Shown here: in pieces, positions 21,360 to 32,725 of the stretch
Layout of the letters: every line of letters begins with the position of its first letter
Numbering within the stretch: position 1 is the first letter of the stretch
Assembly (NCBI GenBank): GCA_030512295.1
Contig: JAULSR010000001.1
Coordinates: forward strand, 4,053,001-4,117,000
Reading direction: 5' to 3'
Origin: Bombardia bombarda
Taxonomy: Eukaryota; Ascomycota; Sordariomycetes; Sordariales; Lasiosphaeriaceae
Length of the DNA stretch: 64,000 nt
The notes under the pieces: generated by a model
The model's input: the letters and a program-made list of their open reading frames with translations, nothing else
What the model was told of the DNA's origin: nothing
Databases searched by the model: none
Program-made: the position numbers and the translations under genes

Positions 21360-24300
21360 TACAGATGCACCAGATGGTGCAGAACCCCCTCGACCCTCTG
21401 GGCCACCTGGAGGGCCATGGCAAGGCCGACTACATGCCATATCTCCCACATCAACGCCCCTCTCGGCATGGACACGCGAAGTTCCATCCCCATCACCACC
21501 AACACCACCATGCTCTTCCTCGCCCGACGCCAAATAGCGCCTTTTCTACGCACACTGTCCAACAGCCGCATACGCTACACCGCATAACCACAACTTTTAC
21601 GCGTCCTCACTCTCATGTTCATTCTCACGACCAGGACCAGGACCAGAGCTCCGAACACTCGCTGCGACGAAAGACGCCAAGCGGAACCATTGACAATGGC
21701 TACGATGGATCCATGGCCCATTTGGCATCGGGCCCGCCCCCGCTGAAGCATATGATCTTGTCCCCCTCGTCCAGGATTTTCCCCAATGCTGTTTCTCACA
21801 GGCCGTCGGGCTTGGGCTCTTCTACTGGCATTTTTCAGCGCCTAGTTCAAGTTCCCGTTGGCGTTGAAGCTTGGCCCCCGTACTCGCAAACAGTACCGAC
21901 TGGTAATGCTGATCATGCCGTAGACGCTCTTATTGACTCGGCTGCTCCAGGTGCACTGGGAGGAGGACTGGGAGGAGGACTGGGAGGGGGATGGGGCATG
22001 GGCGCGAGGCCAAATAGCATGGGGCTGGACCCTTCTGCTTCTGTATTGCAAAACATGGCTCACCACAACTACAACAATGTCGTGTCGGGATTACAACCTA
22101 TACTGGGCCCAGGTTACCAACAACCATTGACCCCGACGGCGTACAATCCTGCGGGGTACCCGCATCCGCAGCCTGCAGTCTGGCGAGAGGGTACTGTCCC
22201 CGACTATCGAAGCCCCATCCCACTCGCCAATGGTTACACGGCTCAGAATGCTGTTGTAGACAGCGCCTTTATGCCTTCGCACTCCAGCATACACCAGGGA
22301 CTCCCGAATGCGCCGGGCTTAGGACAGGCTAACCCCTTCAGGCTCCCACTATCCAGCCATCCTTTGGATGATGGCTTCTCTCGATATGGCCAAAATCACC
22401 AAACACACAGCGTTCCCCAACACAGGCTGGAAGCACTATCACTCGGAGGTTCTGCTGCTGCTGCTACGTCGTCTTCAAGTCATACTCACGGAGAGGCTTC
22501 TTCCCAGACTCGGTTCAAGGAGCGCGCTCTTCAGCAAGCGCACATGGCCTACAACGACCTTCTTCTCTTCCTGGGCCACTCAAAGAAGGCTCAGCATGGT
22601 AGAACAGGGTCGGGGTCGAGATCGTCCTCCAAGATGGTTGTTTTCCCCAAGCCCCCAAAACGCTCGCTTTGGCTCTGGGCCAGAGCAATGTCAGGCCATT
22701 GATCATGGCTGAAGTTCACGGAGACCCTGGCATGCATAGTCATCCTTATCCCAGCAACTCTCGCGTTGACCTCAGCCTGCATAGCCATCCTTATTCCAGC
22801 AACCCGCACGGGGGATACCAGGAGAGAAATTCGCCAACCATGGGCGCCAAGACTTCCTTGGAGATGCTCACCAACCTTTGCGAGCAGAGCGGATGGAAAT
22901 GGGTGGATGGCATGTTGCTTGGCGGCTGTCTTCACTACGGTCTTGAGCACCATGAAGAGGCATTGGAATGGTTCAAGCGGATAGTCAGTCTTGATGAAAG
23001 GTCGGTACCTTGAACCACATGTGCGTCACCAGTTGATGCAGAGCACTAACGTTCAGCCAGACACGTCGAGGCAATCTCGAATATTGCAGCAACTCTCTAC
23101 TGTCTCAATAGGCAGGAGGAGGCCGAGCAGCACTGGGCCCAGGCTGTGAAGATACGGCCGAGCTATTTGGAAGCGGTCGAGCATCTGGTCGGCCTTCTGT
23201 GCTCCAGCCACAGGAGCCAGGAAGCCGTCAACACCATCGAATTCGTTCAGCGTATCCTAAGAGTTCCTGGACCGGTCGAGAATAACAACGAGACTCATTC
23301 GGACTCGAACCCTGATGCGGCGTTGGCCGATAATCCCGAGGGTATGGGGTCATTCGCCATCACGTCTGAGGCGAAAAGACAGCAGGGATATGGCTCGAGC
23401 GGATACGCCATACCCGGAAATGAAAATGGCCGCATGATTCTTTTGATACACACCAAGGGAAATATGTTGTATGCCTTGAAGGATATTGACAGGGCCTCAG
23501 AAGCATTTGAGGAGGCCGTCCTAATCAGTTCTGGGAGACAGATCAAGGGCGTTCAGAACCTCATACGCACCATACAAAGTGTTCTGGCTCCTAGAGACAA
23601 CGCAGTAGGCCCATCACGGGCTCAAAGGAGTCTTTCTCTGCCACTATTACTACCGCCCGATAGGGCAAAACACACAGCCCATCTTGTCTTTGCGGCCAGC
23701 AACGGTCAGCTTCCCGGACTTCGCTATGTGGCAGAAGGTAGCCACAAGAGAGCAGCGGTGTCTACGACAAGTAACTCACTGCTCTCACTAGCCAAGATTT
23801 TTCAGGATGCCATGTCAAATGGCAGCCCGAGTGCCGGCGTGTTCCGGCAGCCGGCAGGTGTGGGCGATATATTGGCTCTCTATTATTTGTCCTTGTCCCT
23901 TCAGGAGAGCCCTTCAACAGCAAACAATGTGGGCATCTTGCTCGCAAGCGTCCAGCAGTCCTCTTCGCAGGCTATATCTATTCCTGATCCCTCCACAGTC
24001 GCAGCAACTGTCCCCGGAATCGTGCCCGGCAGCGGGCTTGCTCTCGCCCTCTCCTACTATAACTATGGTCTCCAGCTAGATCCAAGCCATGTGCATCTTC
24101 ACACTAACCTGGGCAGCCTTCTGAAAGACATTGGCCAACTGGATATGGCTATTCAGATGTACGAGGCGGCGGTGGCGTGCGATGGAACCTTTGACATCGC
24201 CCTGACAAACCTTGCGAATGCCGTCAAGGACAGAGGACGCGTTAGCGATGCGATCCTCTACTACAAGCGAGCTGTAACATCCAACCCGGACTTTGCCGAA

Positions 24301-26392
24301 GCTGTCTGTGGGCTCTCAACTGCTCTTAATTCGGTCTGTGATTGGAGAGGTCGCGGTGGTGTTCTCCTTTCAGAGGGGCAACACGACCGGTGGCATGTGG
24401 ACGACGAAGGAATGCTTCGTGACGTGAAGACCCAGGGTCGTGGGAGTGGCCTCATGAAGCGGGTTGTCGACATTGTTGGACGCCAGCTCAAAGAAGCGTC
24501 CACATGGGGATGCGGCGTGCTGCAGGAACACTCGGTCAGACATGTCATTCCACAGCTCAGAGACGCAGGGGCCGGCATAACCGATAGCTCCTTGGACCTA
24601 GAAGCAGAACTAAGGAGATGGGCCGGGAGGTCATGGGAAGGATCGAGAATACTGCGGCTCATTGAGCGATCAACCAGGGCCGCCATGTGGTGTTGGTATC
24701 GCGACCGACACATCAGAGGCATTCAGTCACCAACGGGATATCGTCGCCCCAGACTGCCTCCAAACCTCACAACACCGTCTGCGCCTACGGTTCTACCCTT
24801 TCACACATTCACATGTCCTCTAACGGCCAAGGACATTCGAATGATCTCGCAGAGGAATGCGTTGCGGATATCATGCTCGACGCTCCGATCTCCTTGGGTT
24901 CCAGCTATGGTCTATGAGCCCCCAAATCCACCAAGTCCTCACTTGAACATAGGATATGTCTCGTCTGACTTCAACAACCATCCCTTGGCGCACTTGTAAG
25001 TTTGAGTAGCTCCCGGACATGGTCTATGCATTTAATGCAGCAGATATCTAACAATGGCAGGATGCAATCCGTCTTTGGATTCCACGATCAGTCACGAGCA
25101 AAAGCATTTTGCTATGCCACCACAACCAGCGATCGGTCTATCCATCGACAACAGATCGAGCGTGAAGCTCCAGTATTTCGGGATGTGAGCAGCTGGAGCT
25201 CGGATAAGCTGGTCAACCAGATTGTTGCCGACGGCATCCATATTCTGGTCAATCTCAACGGCTATACTCGAGGCGCTCGCAACGAAGTGTTTGCAGCACG
25301 TCCTGCGCCGGTTCAAATGTCCTTCATGGGCTTTGCTGGCACGCTCGGGGCCGAGTGGTGCGATTATCTACTGGCCGATACCACGGCCATTCCCCCGTCT
25401 ACGCTGCGCCCACACCGCAACAACTTGAGCTTGGAAGACGTCTTTCAAGACGAGGCTGACGCAGAGACTGAAGACTGGGTCTACTCGGAGAACATTATCT
25501 ATGCGCGTGACACATTCTTCTGTTGTGATCACGCACAATCTGCTGACGGGTCTGACGAACGCGATATGACATGGGAGGACGAGCAACGAAGACGGTGGCG
25601 AATGCGCAAGGATCTGTTTCCCAACATGCCTGATGATACTATCATTTTGGGTAACTTTAATCAGCTGTACAAGGTACGTGTTTTTTACGTTTTGGCTAAG
25701 ACCCGAAATGGATTCATTTCAAGACTTTGAGCTAACCCGAGTTGAAGATTGATCCAACCACATTCAGAACCTGGCTGCGCATCCTGGCCCACGTCCCCAA
25801 GGCCGTCCTCTGGCTCCTGCGATTTCCCGAGCTAGGCGAGAGCAACCTGCGGCGAACGGCCAAGGCCTGGGCCGGAGAGGGTGTCGCCAACCGCATCATC
25901 TTCACCGACGTAGCCCCTAAACAGCAACATATCAGCCGCGCGCGCGTCTGCGACCTATTCCTCGACACACCCGAATGCAATGCGCACACGACTGCCGCCG
26001 ACGTTCTTTGGTCTAGCACCCCACTGCTGACGCTGCCGCGCTACCAATACAAGATGTGCTCGCGCATGGCCGCCTCAATCCTCAAAGGCGCGCTGCCCAA
26101 GACGCCCGAGGGTGACCTGGCCGCGAGGGAGCTCATCGCCGGTGACGATGCCGAGTATGAGGACTCTGCTGTGGATCTGGCGAATGGGCTGAGCTATCGG
26201 ATGGCTGCAGGAGGTTATGGCGAGGGCGTCGGGCGGCTGGCGGAGATGAGAAAGCTGCTGTGGAAGAGCAAGTGGACGTGTGCGCTGTTTGATACGAGGA
26301 GGTGGGTGAGGGATCTGGAGGATGCTTATGAGGAGGCGTGGCGGCGGTGGGTGGCGGGTGAGGGGGGGACATTTTTCTTTGAGGACTTATGA
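21347..26392 (+). CDS. O-GlcNAc transferase-like protein: TPR plus GT41 catalytic domain
   Basis: Exons 21347-22636, 22684-23000, 23061-24995, 25061-25673 and 25748-26392 give 1,599 residues in frame. The first ~430 residues are low complexity (His-, Pro- and Gly-rich). TPR-like helices follow, best seen around HEEALEWFKRIVSLDE, AEQHWAQAVKIRPSYLEAVE and the NLGSLLKDIGQLDMAIQMYE block. The GT41 domain starts near residue 1165. GYVSSDFNNHPLAHL carries the conserved His, NLNGYTRGARNEVFAARPAP and LGNFNQLYKIDPTTF match the OGT nucleotide-sugar fold, and DTPECNAHTTAADVLW with the RIIFTDVAPKQQH stretch matches the UDP-GlcNAc site. Established OGTs move GlcNAc from UDP-GlcNAc to Ser/Thr of nuclear and cytosolic proteins. 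An acidic insertion (EDVFQDEADAETEDW) separates the two catalytic lobes compared with animal OGT. The join between exons 1 and 2 is uncertain: a frame change near 22637-22683 can be a 47-nt intron or an indel. Confidence 0.9.
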
Positions 26393-29300
26393 AAGGTTTA
26401 TGGGCAGGCTGAGGTTTAGATTCCCTCTGATTTTTTTCTATCTTTGTCGGTTGAAAGGATGGTGGGAGGTTATGCCCAGGTAATCCACCCAGGTGTTTTG
26501 GCTTTAGGGGTAGGACATGGGAGGAGAAAGGAGAAAAGGTATCGGATCGGATTGTGCGCGAGCTAATGATCCGGGTAGAGACGACAGACATGCTGACGCA
26601 CACACTGGCACATATTTGGTTGAAGGATATTGCGATGGGTTTCGTTTTTATTCTCTTTTTCTCTTTTTATATGAGCGAAACTAGCTATAATGCTGTTTCT
26701 ACGTTGACTTCTTTTCTTATTTACGGATCGAAGGATGAAAAAGGGGTTATTTGTGTTTATGGGTTGCGGAGGCACCTAATCTTATGATGATATGGTATAT
26801 ATTTCGGACTGGTCTGGCATGGCCCGTCATCGTCGTCGACGTCGTTTGGCATGATTCTTTTAATCTCTTTGCCCGGACGGGTGGGATTTCGTTCTTCTTC
26901 TTTACGATGACGCTATAATTTCATGGGATGGGAAAGGTTCATATGCTATACGCAAATGGCAGGCACAGAGCACTGGAAATGAGAACAACGAAAGCGAGCA
27001 AGCAAAGCAAGCAAGCCTTTTTCTTTTCTTTTTCTTTTCTTTTTCTTAGGTTTTATTTAAATTCTCTGATTTGATGATATCGGATAGAAAAACACATGAT
27101 GTTTGTTGTGTTCAGTTGTTGTTTGTTGGGTTTTTGGCCTCGAGCGTCTGTGTTGTGGCCTCGACGGCGTTTTAGATGGAAGGTCAGTTTCAATTAGGGG
27201 TGATATACAGGTTGGTTAGCAGGCTGTGATGGGTACATACTATGTGGTAGGGTGGGTGGGATATGAATGAATGAATAAGGCCAGATAGAGGTAGGGGTGA
27301 TGATGATGACGATGGGAATGATGCATGACTGAATTACACAAAATGGATGAAGAACGAATGGGCTGTTGGTGGCCCGCCTGTGTTGTTTGTGTATTTTTGA
27401 ACTAACCGCCTGGCCCATGTTTCTCTGTCTTTAACTGCCGCAGCTGCCGCAGCTGCCTATGTGTGTGTGTGTGTGTGTATGTTTAACATGTGCTTTGCGG
27501 ATGGATGGACATAAACATCGAAGTTGCCATAAAAAGGGGTAAAGATTCACTTTTGGTCTACTCAGAAACGGGCGTACATTATATTATCTCCAATAAACAC
27601 ACCTACACATACGTTGAGCTCCCCTCTGTTCAATATTTACGCGATTCAGTGGAGTTGACGTTTTCTATTTCCCAGTGCTTTTTCAATATGATATGTGGAC
27701 TTGAGTTCGCTAACTTATATGTGTTTGGTGGACCAGTACTGTGTGAATGAACATGAAGTTGCGTGCTTACCTAGTACCTTTCTTCAAGTTACTTCCTCTG
27801 TGGCATAAAAAAAGGTGTAGAACGACACTTTGAGCTGTTTAATTACCCCAGCCTCAACAGCATGAGACGACAATTGCTGTCCATATTTGTGTCCTCATCA
27901 CGGTCATTGTCAAACGATGCTGCAAATGGGTCTCGGCCTCCAAAGTAAGGATTGAGATAAGAGTCAACGTCAATCAATAATCACCAACGTCAAAACATCT
28001 TTAGACAGCCGAGTACTTCTCACGAGTAACACTTGTTATTGTCGTTTCCCCCTGCCGTGTCTAAAATCTGAAACTAGGACGAAAACGAAAAACAGGGCAC
28101 AGCACAATGGTGCACACACACCATTGCCGCGAGTGAGCGATGCAGCTAACTATTTACCCGAATAATGATCCTTCATCTGACTTGAGTGCTGGGAACTGCA
28201 GTGGACGCACACACACATATTATACCAACACAAGTATTAGCAACGGACTAAGAGAGACCCAGTGCTAGCAAAAGAGAAAGGGGGTGGGAGCATGAGATGA
28301 TGGGACGAGTATTCATCCAATGCATATCATGATTCCGTCATTTAATAACCACCAGTAATTGGTGCTGGTGCTGGTACTTCCCCATCCCCGAGTATGTCCC
28401 GAGCCTTCTTCCTCCCTTCCTCAAGGGGAAGTGGGGAGCGGATGGATGAATGGACGAATGGAACTCGGTGGAGGATCCAGCAGCAGAGTGTCGGACGATG
28501 ATGAGTGAGCAATCAGTTGGTGGGTGGCGGCACTGCTTGCTTGCCCTCCTCTCCCCTCCTCTCCTCCCCTCTCCCCCTTTTCTCTTTCTCCTCGGCATTC
28601 CCACTCACACTGTACATGGATCGTGTGTGTGTATGTATATATCCGTGACCTGACAGACAGGTAGAGATGAATGAAAAGATACCCTTGGACTGACACATCC
28701 CGCATATTGTGGTGGTTACACACACACTATACACACCACACACCCTCCACTCTCCTAGCCTAGCAGAAGCCTTACGTCCCTCTTGTATTCCCTCTCCTTG
28801 TTGTAGTCGCCGTCCTTCCATCCCCGCAGTCGCCGTCGTTAGTCGCCGTGATACTGCTGTCCATGTAAGACACGATAGACGGACGAGAACCTGAAAGCGG
28901 ATAGATAGTGCTGTTCTCTTTAGTAATGCCTGACTGGTGTTTCTGCTTCTGCCGCTACGACTGATGACGATGATCTCCCTTAGTCAATATTCATCGTCCT
29001 TGATGTATCTTATGCGTCACCAGGTTTTGACCTGTAGAGAAAGGAGACGACAGAGAGCAGGGAAAGGGAGAAGGAAGAGGGGGGGGGGGGGAGAAAGGGC
29101 GGAAACGGCAAAATAGCTCGCATACCTTTACCCGCTTCTGTCAATCCTTCCTTCCTTTCTTTTTGCTATCCAATTCCCCTTCTCCGCTCGGGCATAACCT
29201 CGATGATGGGGGCCAACTAAAACGACGTGGTAGTGGTGGTAAATGGTGGTGAGTTAGTAGGTTTGGACCCAGACCGCTAACCTCCTGATTATGGTGTTAT

Positions 29301-32300
29301 ACTCAGCCCAACAGCCTGACAGCAAGCCCAGGCCAGCCATAAAGTAGATACCATTGCTGGCACACACGTCTCTTTTCTTTTTTTTCTCCCTCACCTCGGC
29401 CGCCCCGTCTCAACAACGACCTTCCAAGCCTGTTGAACTACCCCTCTCCTTCCCTTCCGTATAGAGATGTTTGTGTTGTGTGATCTGTGATGGGATGATG
29501 GGAGGTTCTGGACGCCCACACCATAGTACGCTACCCACTGCCCAACCACGTTCATTCTTCTGGAAATATGTTGAGGACTAGAATTCAAGGGGCGGGTGAG
29601 CATGCATACGTCCGTACGTACAGTAAGACGTAGTATTCTTTGTTTCTGTCCAGATGCCCTTCGATCTCTTGCTGTTTTCCTCAAACCTTGGTACTCTAGC
29701 TCAATAAGCTCATATTGTAATCATCTACCTGATTAAAAGAGATATTGAACCAAAAGTATGTCTTCCCATTCGTCCCTCATAACACTGGAAAAGTACACCT
29801 GCAGCTCTCAGCAGCCCAACGACACACATACATACAGCTAGCATGTTTAGGGGGTCGCGTAGGCTGTGGCAGCTACTCAGGGTAATCCAATACCGCATCA
29901 GCTGAGGCTCTGGACCAATCCCATCGATATATGCCCTACGCACTCAGCACTCGCCGCGCGCCTGAACTGCATCTCCTGCCTCAGCAGGTTCCAGCAGGCA
30001 AGGCTATCCTGGACTAATAACAGACTTCAGTTATAGGGGATATCGGCCTATGGCGGCTTTGGCTTGGGTGAAGACCTTCTCAACCCTTTACCATAGGATA
30101 CGCATACCCCCCACTCCCCCCTCTCATACACAGGATATCGGGGATGGTCGCCGTAGCGCCTGGATTTTGGCCTCCTCATACGTCAAGGTGTTCGCCGAAC
30201 TCCAAATGGTGCATACATTGCGCTCGTTCATATCTCCGTCTCGTAACGGTGGGCGTTCTCAAAAGAAATAACAAAAAAGAAAGCAGATACAAGCAGCTGG
30301 TATCCTCATCCCCTCGTCCTTGTTACTTTCGCCCGGAAAGGACCACTCCCGATCTAACTTGACGGGCTGGCACCCCTGTTTCGGGGAGAAAAATCGGGCT
30401 GAGACCAAGAGGAAGAAGTAGTTCACGGCTATCCTGGCCCGCCTTACCACAGGGCCACGACGGTGAGCCGAAAAACGATAGTCGGGCCTCAGGTATCACC
30501 ATGATTTCCGATTGCATGTCTACTACCGGAAACATCCCCGACAGCTAGCTGTAGCTTGGCGATGGGAGCCGGGCCGGACCGGTCAAGAAGAGGGGTGGAT
30601 GATGACCCATCAACTATCGCCAACGCAAGGGTCGTATCGGATACCTCTATAGGCACAACACAATCCTAACAAGATTCGGATCCCGAATCGAGCTTTCCAC
30701 TGTGCCTGTTGCACCTCCACGTGTTGGGCGATAGCGGTGTTGGCCTCGAATTCGCTCTGGCGACGGTGAAGGCTGGGGACAGATCATAGGGGGAGGAAAG
30801 ACGGCGAACAGCTAAGAGATCCTCTTTTCAAGTCCCCGTCTCCCCCTCAAGAGCGGTTCCTGCATGCATGACCTTGTCCGCTCCCTCGCTGTGCAACCTC
30901 AACCAGTGGTGGTGGCGATATGAGAGCAAGGTACTTTTATGACGAGTTAACTTCCGGGGAACGCCCGCAGACGGTGACAACTACATCGGCGACCATTCAA
31001 GGAAGAAAAAGAGATGCAGGAGGGTATATGGCTTGGCGAGTTTGGGCGTGCGTGCGTGGGTGTGTGGTGGCTGGCTTAGGTCCAAACAACAACAGACATA
31101 GCTGTCGTTGATGCAGGCCGTGTGGCCGTCTTTGGCGCCCGCTTCAGCAAGTTGCAGATCTCACCAAAGGAAAGGCTGCGGATGCCTCCTTTGTAGGTCA
31201 GAAACGGGAAATCGGGTTGTGGGGCCCATTGAGTGTGCAGCACAAGCCACCCGAGTAATCAACTCAATACTTCGCAGTTCAGGTGTGTAGTTATCCAGTG
31301 TTGGGATAGACTTAGATGGTATTTTCACGACGGCTATGCAGTCATTCATTTTCCATCGAACCTGAGAAGGGCGGGCCCAAAAGTGGATTGAAGCGATCTT
31401 GTCTCCTCATCAACAAGATGAGGAGCTATCGCAGCTGCTATCTCAGCTGTCAACATTCACGGAGTATTTCCCTTGACGGGTGGACTGGGGGCGCATGTCA
31501 GCTATCCCTATCCTAGCAGAGCCAGAAGATCTGTTGCTTGGACCAAGCTTGTAACATCTGGTCTGGGCTACCTAGTGCTGGTTATTGCGTAAAGAACAAG
31601 ATGGCTGGCCGTTGAGGAGGAGGAAGCACTTACATACGATGAGATGTCTCGGAACTATGAACGGGGTGTACAACCGGGGCGAAATGCTAAGTACTGGGAC
31701 CCCAGTTCGTACGTGAGCCAATAGGGGACGTGGAATCCTGTGTTTTGAGACACTCAACGGCCACCATCCCAGGGTGTGAATATTGAGAATATCAGCTTTC
31801 CTGTCATTACTAGACAGCGGTATATGATGCCAGGCTATTAGTTATGGAACGAGGCGACAATAAAACCGTGTCTTTGGGAGGTGGGAGCACTTGTCTTAGG
31901 TATGGTAGCGATGGCGTCTATTCTGTCCTTGGGGTGCATCTTGCCTCGGTGGTTAAAGGGTATGTGTAAGTAAATACACAGTAGCTACATAAAATGCTTG
32001 GCCCTCGTTGTATTGGTCAACGGGAAATATCTGTTAATAGCGGGCAGAGTCTCACACTCAGCAACAACTTGAAGTGGGCAAGGCGGAGACAGGTGGGATC
32101 AACCGACTGTCGAATGCGGAGCTCTGAAAAGTAACCGGGGCAGCTGTTAACAGCTTCAACCCATCCCAGCTTGCATGGCATGTGTGTCGAAGCGGCTCTG
32201 GGGTTTGAGCTGGACAGGGATTCGGAAGTTTAGGAAGATCCAATGGATTGGTCAGAACGGTCGGCGGACTGATGATGGCGGAATTAGTGGCGGAACCATG

Positions 32301-32685
32301 GCGCATCGACCATTTTGGCCTCCCCTCTTCCTCGCTGGGATTGCATGGCTACCTGGGCAGGAATCCTGTAACCCAAGAAAGGCTAATGGCGCCTCTAAAT
32401 GATGATTACTTGTCGCTGTTGGCGCCTGCTTTGAGATCTGCTGTTTACATCATAGTAAGGGGAAACACAGATTGTTGGTATATCACTATTCAGATGCTGG
32501 GCAATAGAACGTCGGTATATCGAGTCAGCGACGGAGTAGTCAGTTGTCATGCGGCCTGGTCGGCGATATCATTTAGACCCATGGTCCCAGTGAATGTTGT
32601 GTATACCTAGATATACATGATGCATGGTGCACAATACACCACATAAGATGTACTTATGCATTTGACCCTGACGGCGGGCCAGGCA

Positions 32686-32725
32686 GGTCGCAGGCAGGCA
32701 GGTCGCAGGCAGGCAGGTCGTGGAC
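32686..32725. repeat. Short tandem repeat of a 15-bp unit
   Basis: The unit CAGGCAGGCAGGTCG is repeated about 2.5 times, the first copy being partial. It is intergenic and has no visible coding role. Confidence 0.85.

Noticed and set aside
23302..23312. tRNA B-box-like sequence (GGACTCGAACC on the plus strand)
   Set aside because: It lies inside the OGT coding exon, in frame with conserved protein, and no A box or cloverleaf can be drawn around it.
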